Below are positions 1 to 5,258 of a stretch of DNA of 6,950 nt, one piece after another; position 1 is the first letter of the stretch; every line of letters starts with the position of its first letter. The stretch is from Bacteroidota bacterium. GTDB taxonomy: Bacteria; Bacteroidota; Bacteroidia; Flavobacteriales; Flavobacteriaceae. The DNA lies in contig SMXJ01000169.1 in the NCBI GenBank assembly GCA_004356305.1, positions 1-6,950 of the forward strand, given 5' to 3'. The position numbers and the translations under genes were made by a program. The notes below the pieces were generated by a model that saw only the letters and a program-made list of their open reading frames with translations, did not search any database and was not told the origin of the DNA.

Positions 1-81
1 AATCAATGAGATTAGAAAATACACAATAGGAATTAAAATAATTGCAATAATCCATTTCACTATTTTCTTAACCACCTTCAT
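1..81 (-). CDS. Membrane-anchored protein, N-terminus only (cut by left window edge)
   Basis: Only the first 27 codons are visible, reading leftwards from ATG at 81-79. The peptide begins MKVVKKIVKWIIAIILIPIV and continues YFLISLI. Lysines followed by about 18 hydrophobic residues form a signal-anchor or uncleaved signal segment. An A-rich stretch (AACATAAA) precedes the start, the usual weak initiation context in Bacteroidota. The TGA at 80-78 that closes the upstream remnant frame overlaps this ATG as ATGA, which would suit translational coupling if that frame were once a gene. The N-terminus resembles the flavobacterial DUF2459 (TIGR02117) type, but too little is present to be sure. It is not in any long open frame only because the window cuts it. 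Confidence 0.6.
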   Translation of the reverse strand, partial: MKVVKKIVKWIIAIILIPIVYFLISLI

Positions 82-264
82 TTTATGTTGGGTAACTTGG
101 TTATATCGCTTATAAATGTATCGACATCCTCTCAAATGGTCTTGGATAGAATACGATTAATAATACTATTTATAAACAAAAACACCCCACCCAATTCTTG
201 GTCAGTGAGGTTCTCAAGGTGACCAGAAATTGCAGATGGGGAGCAGATTGTTGGTTTAAAGATA
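78..264 (-). repeat. Core of a dispersed compound element, copy A (possible gene remnant)
   Basis: This segment is homologous to 2511-2694. The TATCTTTA end (234-264 against 2664-2694) matches at 26 of 31 positions. The other end (100-138 against 2551-2589) matches at about 26 of 39 without gaps. In one minus frame it reads IFKPTICSPSAIS, then GHLENLTDQELGGVFLFIN and SIINRILSKTI, to a TGA at 134-132. Past that stop the frame continues EDVDTFISDITKLPNIK and ends at the TGA overlapping the ATG at 81. Copy B in the same frame gives IFKGTICSPSIS and RDIYVFISAVTKL, and has TGG where A has the internal TGA. No ATG lies in the frame, which is open back to 362. It is either a decayed gene or a conserved non-coding leader. 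The homology is well supported; the coding reading is not. Confidence 0.55.
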
Positions 265-287
265 GGGGAAAAAGGAGTAAGAAGCAA
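257..287 (-). promoter_or_regulatory. Possible Bacteroidota-type promoter in core A
   Basis: On the minus strand TTG (287-285) is followed after 20 bp by TATCTTTA (264-257). The Bacteroidota consensus is TTG, 17-23 bp, then TAnnTTTG, so this fits except for the final base. It would drive the gene starting at 81 with a leader of about 170 nt. The octamer is also present in core B (2694-2687), where no TTG lies at the right distance. It sits inside purine-rich repeat DNA, so a chance match is possible. Confidence 0.3.
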
Positions 288-473
288 GGAGTAAGTTGTG
301 AGTATCGTGATTGGTGAGCGGTGAACAGTGAATAGTGAATAGTGAATAGTAAATAGTGAACTTTAAACCATTGCCCTTAATTCTAAACTCCAAACTTTCA
401 ACTTAAAACCATCAAACCTAAACGAATAAACGCTCAACCACGAAGTGCAAAGCACGAAGAGAGAGGCACGAGT
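271..473. repeat. Period-7 (heptad) intergenic tract A
   Basis: Read from 271 in steps of seven, the plus strand gives aaaggag, taagaag, caaggag, taagttg, tgagtat, cgtgatt, ggtgagc, ggtgaac, agtgaat three times, agtaaat and agtgaac. It then runs through tttaaac, cattgcc, cttaatt, ctaaact, ccaaact, ttcaact, taaaacc, atcaaac, ctaaacg, aataaac and gctcaac to cacgaag, tgcaaag, cacgaag and cacgagt. About 29 consecutive units keep the same phase, with A at position 5 in most, although the word changes completely. Only the AGTGAAT part is a conventional tandem repeat. The tract fills the gap between core A and the 3' end of the antiporter gene. No gene or RNA was seen in it. Confidence 0.8.
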
Positions 474-500
474 GGGACACTCGCGGCAGTGGAGGGTATT

Positions 501-2483
501 CTAACTTACAGCATTGTAAAAACTTTCTATATGTTCCTGGTCTCCGGTGATAAAGACCAGGTCATTCTGAATCATTTTTTCATTTGGTTTTATGGAACTG
601 ATCATTTGGTCTTTTCTTGATATTGCCAGAATATTTACACCAAATTTCTTCCTGACGTTTGCTTCGGCTATTGTTTTGCCTATTATACTGCCACTATCTG
701 CCAACAGGCGTACACAAGAGATCTTGAAATCGGGTATTCGGGTTGAAGCTATTTTTTTAGGTAATCTTCCCTGGGGTAGAAACAATTTATAATTATCTGC
801 CCTAATGGAATCGATAAGGTTTTCCATTTCATCAATAGGAACTAAATAGTTATGCAATACCCTTGTGAATATCTCGATTGAAGTTTCAAATTCTTCCGGG
901 ATCACCTCATCGGCGCCGAGTTCAATAAGTGTATCTATTTCTTTTACGTAACGTGTTCTGACCACTACATAAACCGTTTGCGAAATATTTCGAATATTTG
1001 AGACTATGAGCTTTGTTGCTTTCGGATCGGATATGGCGACAACCACTACTCTTGCGTTTTTGAGTCGGACAGTATTTAATATATGCTCGTGAACAGCATC
1101 TCCGAAAACAATGGGCTCGCCTCTTGCTTTTTGCAAGCGCACAACATCAGCATTCAATTCTAATATAACGTAGGGGATTTTGGCATATCTGGCGGCTTTT
1201 GCCAAATTTGTGCCGTTAATGCCATAACCAATAATAACCAAATGGTTCTCAATGCCTTTTACATCCTCATTTTCTTTTGTGTCATATTTTGATCTGATCA
1301 CACCCCATTTCTTTTGTATCCGGGGGTGGATCAATATGGCGGATATTTTATCGGAATATTGAATCACAAATGGAGTGAACAACATGGTCACTATGGAAAC
1401 AGAAAGGAAATATTGATTCATTTCGTCGGTCAGCAAACCGGCTTTGATACCTACTCTGGAAAGAATAAAAGCAAATTCTCCAATTTGAAACAATGCCAAT
1501 CCCGTAAGCAATACCGTACGTGGTGGATATTTCAATATGGCAGTCGCCAGGGACGCTATAGTTCCTTTTAATATAAAGACAACCAAAACCAAGGGGAGCA
1601 CTACAAGCGCGTTTTCCATGAAGAATTGAATGTCGAGTAGCATCCCGATCGAAACGAAGAAAATACTTGTGAACAATTCACGGAAAGGAAGAATAGTACT
1701 TGTGGCCTGATGACTGTATTCAGATTCGGAGATGATCAATCCTGCAAGAAAAGCGCCGAGGGCAAGTGATAAACCGGCTTCTGATGTGAGAAAAGTTATC
1801 GCAATACATATTGCTATGGTAGTAAGCAAGAACAATTCTTTGTTTTGGGTTCTTGCTATGAGATGCATAAGCCGTGGTACAAGATAGCGAGCACTGATAT
1901 AGGTAATAACAATAACTAGACCCGACTTGATCAATAAAGTCAAGACAGCCATTCCAATATCATCTGATTCCCCTGCCATTATTGGCGTAACTAGCAGCAT
2001 TGGCACTACAATAATATCCTGAAAAATGAGGATACCCAATGCGTTGCGACCGTGTGGAGCGGAAATTTCGTTTCTGTCTTGCAATATCTTTAAAACAATA
2101 GCAGTACTTGAAAGGGAGAAAAGAAACCCCACGAAAACAGCTTCGTTCCAGGCAAAACCTAAAAATTTATAGATGAGTGTGGCAACTATCACAGAAAGAC
2201 CTACTTGAAGTAGTCCTCCGATAAAAACTGTTTTACGCATAGAGACTAATTGTTTTAGCGACAGTTCCATGCCTATAACAAAAAGTAACAGAATCACACC
2301 TATCTCTGATATGATCTCAACTTCATCAACAGCGTTAATCAGACTTAAACCATAGGGGCCAATTATGATTCCGGTAATTATGAACCCTAAAATTGAGGGT
2401 AGGTGAAAACGTTGTAATATGAATACTACGACTACGGAAAACCCCAGTAGAATTAATATGTCTTGAAGTAACGGTAAATGCAT
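501..2483 (-). CDS. KefB-type cation:proton antiporter (CPA2) with C-terminal RCK domains
   Basis: A 660-residue inner-membrane protein that probably exchanges K+ (or Na+) for protons, with a cytoplasmic regulatory half. Residues about 10-385 form the Na+/H+ exchanger domain. Family landmarks visible are the GMELS loop (71-75), SSTAIV (125-130), FQD (154-156), LGAFLAGLIIS (242-252), FFVSIGMLLDI (275-285) and QIGEFAFIL (333-341). Residues about 412-545 are an RCK/TrkA-N Rossmann domain with GYGINGTNLA (419-428), an acidic E442 at the end of the second strand as expected for NAD(H) binding, and GDA (461-463). Residues about 585-658 match TrkA-C. Length is normal and no domain is missing. ATG at 2483 directly precedes a typical first helix. 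There is no partner KefF/KefG oxidoreductase and no other transporter gene alongside. The ion cannot be decided from sequence. Its promoter is not clear; core B lies 28 bp upstream. Confidence 0.93.
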   Translation of the reverse strand: MHLPLLQDILILLGFSVVVVFILQRFHLPSILGFIITGIIIGPYGLSLINAVDEVEIISEIGVILLLFVIGMELSLKQLVSMRKTVFIGGLLQVGLSVIVATLIYKFLGFAWNEAVFVGFLFSLSSTAIVLKILQDRNEISAPHGRNALGILIFQDIIVVPMLLVTPIMAGESDDIGMAVLTLLIKSGLVIVITYISARYLVPRLMHLIARTQNKELFLLTTIAICIAITFLTSEAGLSLALGAFLAGLIISESEYSHQATSTILPFRELFTSIFFVSIGMLLDIQFFMENALVVLPLVLVVFILKGTIASLATAILKYPPRTVLLTGLALFQIGEFAFILSRVGIKAGLLTDEMNQYFLSVSIVTMLFTPFVIQYSDKISAILIHPRIQKKWGVIRSKYDTKENEDVKGIENHLVIIGYGINGTNLAKAARYAKIPYVILELNADVVRLQKARGEPIVFGDAVHEHILNTVRLKNARVVVVAISDPKATKLIVSNIRNISQTVYVVVRTRYVKEIDTLIELGADEVIPEEFETSIEIFTRVLHNYLVPIDEMENLIDSIRADNYKLFLPQGRLPKKIASTRIPDFKISCVRLLADSGSIIGKTIAEANVRKKFGVNILAISRKDQMISSIKPNEKMIQNDLVFITGDQEHIESFYNAVS

Positions 2484-2510
2484 AAGTTTTGTACGATAGT
2501 TTTAAATTTA

Positions 2511-2694
2511 TTATATATTGTTTATTGTTTTCCTGTTAACCACTAATTTAGTCACAGCACTTATGAATACATAGATATCCCTCCAAATATTCCGGTAAAC
2601 GTTTCATGGTCGTATTTTTCTAAACCTATAAGAACACTCTTGTTATCCACCTTTAACTGAGATAGATGGAGAGCAGATCGTTCCCTTAAAGATA
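2511..2694 (-). repeat. Core of a dispersed compound element, copy B (possible gene remnant)
   Basis: This is the second copy of the core at 78-264, in the same orientation, starting 28 bp upstream of the antiporter ATG. Lengths are nearly equal (184 and 187 bp), with an internal gap of about 21 bp in B and about 18 bp more in B near the far end. In the frame matching copy A it reads IFKGTICSPSISVKGG, stop, QECSYRFRKIRP, stop, NVYRNIWRDIYVFISAVTKL and VVNRKTINNI, stop. Other frames are open over shorter parts (for example one ending YDHETFTGIFGGISMYS), so the coding frame is not certain. Over the two well-aligned ends 9 of 19 differences fall at third positions of this frame, only a mild excess. 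With two internal stops B is not a working gene in that frame. Confidence 0.5.
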
Positions 2695-2695
2695 G

Positions 2696-3024
2696 AGAAA
2701 AAAGAGATAGTTAGAAATGAAGAGAGGATAGAGTAATGTGTACTGAGTATAAAGTATTGAGAAGTTAGTAGCGAGCAGTAAGCAGTTGCAGTGGGCAGTC
2801 AGCAGTATGCAGTGGGCAGTCAGCAGTAAGGAGAAGGTAGTAAGCAGTTAGCAGCAGGCAGTGGGCAGTAGGATGTCCGAAGTCGGAAGTTAATAGTGGA
2901 TCCTTCGCCGTTCACTCTTCACCCAAAACTGTAAGCAGTATGCAGTAAGCGGTAAAAAGTAAAAAGTTAAAAGCTTAAAGTTAAAAGTGAAAAGGCAAAA
3001 GTGAACCATAAACTCTAAACCATT
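2696..3024. repeat. Period-7 (heptad) intergenic tract B
   Basis: The tract opens with heptads agagata, gttagaa, atgaaga, gaggata, gagtaat, gtgtact, gagtata, aagtatt, gagaagt, tagtagc, gagcagt and aagcagt. One base is lost between GCAGT starts at 2782 and 2788. From 2788 the phase holds to about 3023, nearly 34 units. Words are GCAGTNN (2788-2829 and 2844-2871), then GATGT, GAAGT and ATAGT variants, GCAGTAT and GCAGTAA (2935-2948), AAAGTNA (2956-3004), and finally accataa, actctaa and accatta. At 2900-2927 the words are atccttc, gccgttc, actcttc and acccaaa, the reverse complement of GTGAA-type words, so part of the tract is inverted. No gene is seen in the 640-bp gap 2484-3123 apart from the core B remnant. 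Confidence 0.85.
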
Positions 3025-3123
3025 ACACCACCGCGCTTGACCATAATTTTTATACGAGCTTAGTCCTTTATTAGCTAAAAATCAGTTATATTTATTCACT
3101 CTAAACAACTAAAAATCACTATT

Positions 3124-3681
3124 ATGAAATTTATTTATTCGATTTTATGTCTGTCCATAGTATTTGCGGCATGCGAAGAAAAACATGAATATCACGACGA
3201 TTCGGCCCATGAAAAGTTTGTGAAAAATTCTGAAACGGTACTAGCCAATTTAGAAGGTTGGCAAAATGAAAGTGTGGACTATTCCCAATATGCTGCAGAT
3301 TTTGTCATGCAAGGCACCGGCTATGGAGAAAGTGATTCAATAAGTCTTGATGACATGATAAAGATGGATAAACACTTTTGGGCAAGCTATGATTTCAAAA
3401 TTGTTTCCGATTCAATAAACCTTTTACCCGGTGTTAACGCTGAAACTAAAAAAGCAGACGGATCTGTTCGTCATTATACCGATTGGGAAGTGACCCTTTC
3501 GGCTACCGACAGTACCGAAGCGAAATCAGGGGTGATAAAACTATATGAGTCCTTCGATTTCAATGATGAGGGTAAGATTATATTCCAACAGACCTATGGT
3601 GACTTTACGGGATTAATGATGCATTTACACGGTGGTGGTGATCATGATATGGATATGTATGCGGATGACGATGATGATTGA
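3124..3681 (+). CDS. Lipoprotein, putative NTF2-like fold, with acidic His/Met C-terminal tail
   Basis: A 185-residue exported lipoprotein. Residues 1-16 are a short signal peptide ending FAA before C17, a usable though not ideal lipobox. The mature start CEEKHEYHDD is acidic, as in Bacteroidota lipoproteins sent to the cell surface. Residues about 35-165 look like a small NTF2/SnoaL-type domain: a helical start, the aromatic segment HYTDWEVTL (W121), then YESFDFNDEGKI and QQTYGDFTG. This is a fold-level guess from pattern. The last 21 residues carry three His, four Met and nine Asp and end in DDDDD, suggestive of metal or cation binding. The start is preceded by an A-rich AACTAAAAATC leader. 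It is the only plus-strand gene, stands alone, and has a terminator 66 bp after its stop. Function unknown. Confidence 0.85.
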   Translation: MKFIYSILCLSIVFAACEEKHEYHDDSAHEKFVKNSETVLANLEGWQNESVDYSQYAADFVMQGTGYGESDSISLDDMIKMDKHFWASYDFKIVSDSINLLPGVNAETKKADGSVRHYTDWEVTLSATDSTEAKSGVIKLYESFDFNDEGKIIFQQTYGDFTGLMMHLHGGGDHDMDMYADDDDD

Positions 3682-3743
3682 CACTTCGAGAGCACATCAA
3701 CAAGCTCATTGTAAAACCTCGGTGTCCGTTAAATTATAAATGG

Positions 3744-3773
3744 AAAGGCCCGGTTGGAAGACCGGGCTTTTTT
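3744..3773 (+). terminator. Intrinsic terminator of the 3124-3681 gene
   Basis: GCCCGGT (3748-3754) pairs with ACCGGGC (3761-3767) around the loop TGGAAG. Six T residues follow (3768-3773) and an A-rich arm precedes (3744-3746). This is a classical Rho-independent terminator on the plus strand, between two convergent genes. In the other direction the trailing tract is only CTTTCC, so it is a weaker stop for the minus-strand gene, which ends at 3855. Confidence 0.9.
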
Positions 3774-3780
3774 GTGGGGG

Positions 3781-3836
3781 AAGGCTGAAGTATGAATGGT
3801 GAAAAGTGCTTATCCGTCCGAAGCTGCCCGTCCGAA
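3781..3836. repeat. Short period-7 tract D with paired CCGTCCGAA
   Basis: Eight heptads in phase: aaggctg, aagtatg, aatggtg, aaaagtg, cttatcc, gtccgaa, gctgccc, gtccgaa. CCGTCCGAA occurs twice, 14 bp apart (3814-3822 and 3828-3836). Its reverse complement TTCGGACGG is at 4392-4400 in tract C, and a related gtccgaagtcggaag is in tract B (2875-2889). It lies between the terminator and the 3' end of the DUF1801 gene. Confidence 0.55.
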
Positions 3837-3854
3837 ATAAATTGCAGGCTGATT

Positions 3855-4217
3855 CTACTTTTCAAATTCTTGAATCTGTTTTATAAAAAAAGCGAATTTT
3901 TTCATTTCAATATCATCCATTGACCTTATTTTTAAATGACGGCGATATTTTCCGCCTCCTTCCAACAACTTTTCAGGGTCGCTGAGTTTGTATCCGTAAC
4001 CAAACTCAAAGGAAACATGATTTTTATAAACAAAAACACCTCCAAAATCGTCTTTAAGTGAAAATATGATTCCACCATACATCATTCGTTCATCTACTTT
4101 TGGATCATTATCAAATACGATCGAGCGTAGCTTTTCAAGGATTTGATGTTTTGTACTATCAAAAACCTTAATATGGTCTATGAACTTTTGGACTTTTATG
4201 TCGTTGGATATTTTCAT
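3855..4217 (-). CDS. DUF1801 (YdhG-like) domain protein
   Basis: A 120-residue soluble protein that is a complete single DUF1801 domain. The family pattern is visible as an N-terminal helix with ILEKLRSIV (26-34), the conserved turn DERMMYGGIIFSL (42-54), FVYKNHVSFEFGYG (62-75), then LSDPEKLLEGGGKYRRHLKI (78-97) and a final helix. Length is typical. No signal peptide or membrane segment is seen. The biochemical role of the family is not established. It may follow the tube-protein gene on the same strand, but a 205-bp gap filled by heptad tract C separates them, so a separate promoter is likely. The start ATG has an A-rich AAGAAAAAAATC leader. An 18-bp stretch at 4023-4040, inside the GVFVYK codons, is identical to 169-186 in core A. 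Confidence 0.85.
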   Translation of the reverse strand: MKISNDIKVQKFIDHIKVFDSTKHQILEKLRSIVFDNDPKVDERMMYGGIIFSLKDDFGGVFVYKNHVSFEFGYGYKLSDPEKLLEGGGKYRRHLKIRSMDDIEMKKFAFFIKQIQEFEK

Positions 4218-4234
4218 GATTTTTTTCTTGATAG

Positions 4235-4360
4235 GAGAATAGTGGATAGTGAAAAGAGTATTGAGTATTGAGATATGAGTATTGAGATATGAGTATTGAG
4301 ATATGAGTATTGAGATAGGTTTTATTCTAAGCCACTAAACCCTAAACGAATAAACGCTTC
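4235..4360. repeat. Period-7 tract C with a 14-bp GAGTATT/GAGATAT tandem repeat
   Basis: Heptads run gagaata (4235), gtggata, gtgaaaa, gagtatt (4256), then GAGTATT alternating with GAGATAT four times (4263-4318, last unit gagatag). They continue in the same phase with gttttat, tctaagc, cactaaa, ccctaaa, cgaataa and acgcttc. The middle is therefore a 14-bp unit in four copies with almost no divergence, suggesting recent expansion. CCTAAACGAATAAACGCT at 4341-4358 is identical to 417-434 in tract A. Phase becomes hard to follow after about 4360, although GCACGAA-like words recur near 4405-4417 in inverted form. The tract starts 17 bp upstream of the DUF1801 ATG. Confidence 0.85.
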
Positions 4361-4422
4361 GTACTTTCCGCCTTCTCCCTTGTTCTCAGGATTCGGACGG
4401 ACAAGCGTGCTTCGTGCCTCTT

Positions 4423-4869
4423 CTATTTCCTCGAGACCGTAAAAAAAGAAAAGGCCAATTCCAGATCTTTAATTGCCACCCCTTTAGCTCTGGATCTACG
4501 AGTGGCAACATGGTTATTCACCGGATAGGCGTTGTGAAGGGTCCATTCCACTAAAGATTTGCCTCTGGTGTCTTTGAGGTGCAAGGTTACGTTACTCCGA
4601 TTTACAGGAGAACCGGCCTCTTTATTCATATTTGCAGCACACCATTTCATGAGTTTTGAACCTTTCTTTGCCCTGCCGTTTTTTAGAATCAATTTCCCGC
4701 CTTTAGGCATGGAGGGGAGCCGGTATTTAAATGGATTCTCTCCTTCTTTAAGACTATCTTCCAGTGCAACTTCGGTTGACATGCCTTCTACTTTCAGAAA
4801 GGGAGTTTGTTCTCCATTTGCAGACAATTCAAAATAGAATTCTGATGGAGGATAAGATGTTTGTTTCAT
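4423..4869 (-). CDS. Orphan tail-tube protein (T4 gp19 / Afp1-Pvc1 type)
   Basis: A 148-residue protein matching the tube subunit of contractile phage tails and extracellular contractile injection systems (Pfam Phage_T4_gp19, TIGR02241). Family landmarks are YPPSEFYFEL (6-15), FLKVEGMSTEV (24-34), EGENPFKYRLP (42-52), LILKNGRAKKGSKLMKWC (60-77), NVTLHLKDTRG (93-103), EWTLHNAYPV (108-117) and GVAIKDLELAFSFF (130-143). Length and motif order are normal, so it looks intact. In known systems such subunits stack into the inner tube of the injection particle. Here there is no sheath, baseplate, spike or AAA+ ATPase gene within the window, so it is either an orphan or far from its cluster. The start ATG follows TTAAATATCTAGT. 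A TATCTTTA box lies about 37 bp upstream. Family assignment is strong; biological role is open. Confidence 0.88.
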   Translation of the reverse strand: MKQTSYPPSEFYFELSANGEQTPFLKVEGMSTEVALEDSLKEGENPFKYRLPSMPKGGKLILKNGRAKKGSKLMKWCAANMNKEAGSPVNRSNVTLHLKDTRGKSLVEWTLHNAYPVNNHVATRRSRAKGVAIKDLELAFSFFTVSRK

Positions 4870-4905
4870 ACTAGATATTTAACAAATTGGTTTGATCCGT
4901 TGAAA

Positions 4906-4913
4906 TAAAGATA
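4906..4913 (-). promoter_or_regulatory. Possible -7 box upstream of the tube-protein gene
   Basis: TATCTTTA on the minus strand, about 37 bp before the ATG at 4869, resembles the Bacteroidota -7 element TAnnTTTG except for the last base. The nearest upstream TTG is 28 bp away, longer than the usual 17-23. The same octamer occurs at 257-264, 2687-2694 and 6185-6192, always on the minus strand upstream of a minus-strand gene. Confidence 0.25.
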
Positions 4914-4995
4914 GTTAAAAAATAGTAAATGCGCACGCCTCCAATTTCAAACAAGGTCGGAAAATGGAAGTGACTTATTATAATAAATCTCATAC

Positions 4996-5151
4996 CTAGT
5001 CCGGACAGGTATAATACCCTCTGGCAGAAGTACATGTGGTGCAGACACGATTCGTACGGTCTTGAATTTCGGCATCATATTCCACAAAACCATCGCACGA
5101 AGCGGAGGATCTTAGTGTATAACAAAGCTGGTTGTTTTGGATCTTAGGCGG
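4996..5151 (-). pseudogene. Cysteine-rich open frame without a start codon
   Basis: The 389-bp gap 4870-5258 contains no clear gene. Its only protein-like stretch is this frame of 51 residues, bounded by TGA (5154-5152) and TAG (4998-4996). It reads PPKIQNNQLCYTLRSSASCD, then GFVEYDAEIQDRTNRV and CTTCTSARGYYTCPD. Five cysteines (10, 19, 37, 40, 49), one CxxC pair and a mixed polar composition look like the end of a small secreted or metal-binding protein. There is no ATG, and no GTG or TTG that would leave the whole stretch intact. The frame upstream of the TGA (FDSPLIIELTFKRLVCFECC) is not obviously related. It could be a 3' remnant, a frameshifted gene or chance. The rest of the gap shows nothing else. 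Confidence 0.25.
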
Positions 5152-5258
5152 TCAAGTATTAGTATAGATGAAACAGCATTCAAAACAAACGAGGCGTTTA
5201 AAAGTCAACTCAATAATCAGCGGGCTATCAAATTAGAGTTAGTTACCAAAAATGTCCA

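Noticed and set aside
469..483. Hairpin CGAGTG/CACTCG just beyond the antiporter stop codon
   Set aside because: The stem is 6 bp with a 3-base loop, but on the minus strand it is followed by CCTCTCTCTTCG rather than a T run, so it is not a convincing intrinsic terminator.
592..792. Plus-strand open frame within the antiporter gene
   Set aside because: It is antisense to the conserved RCK region of an intact 660-residue gene and has no protein-like features. The same applies to the frame at 1314-1571.
2773..2870. CRISPR-like regularity of GCAGT repeats
   Set aside because: The period is 7 bp with no spacers of 30-40 bp and no cas genes; it is a short tandem repeat.
3037..3056. TTGACC followed by TATACG upstream of the 3124 gene as a sigma70-type promoter
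   Set aside because: The spacing is only 8 bp, far below the required 16-18 bp, and Bacteroidota do not use this consensus.
4340..4346. CCCTAAA, identical to the plant telomere repeat unit
   Set aside because: It is a single unit inside a drifting bacterial heptad tract; there is no array of this word and no sign of a chromosome end.
4559..4837. Plus-strand open frame opposite the tube-protein gene
   Set aside because: It lies fully inside a gene with strong family motifs on the other strand, and its composition follows from that.
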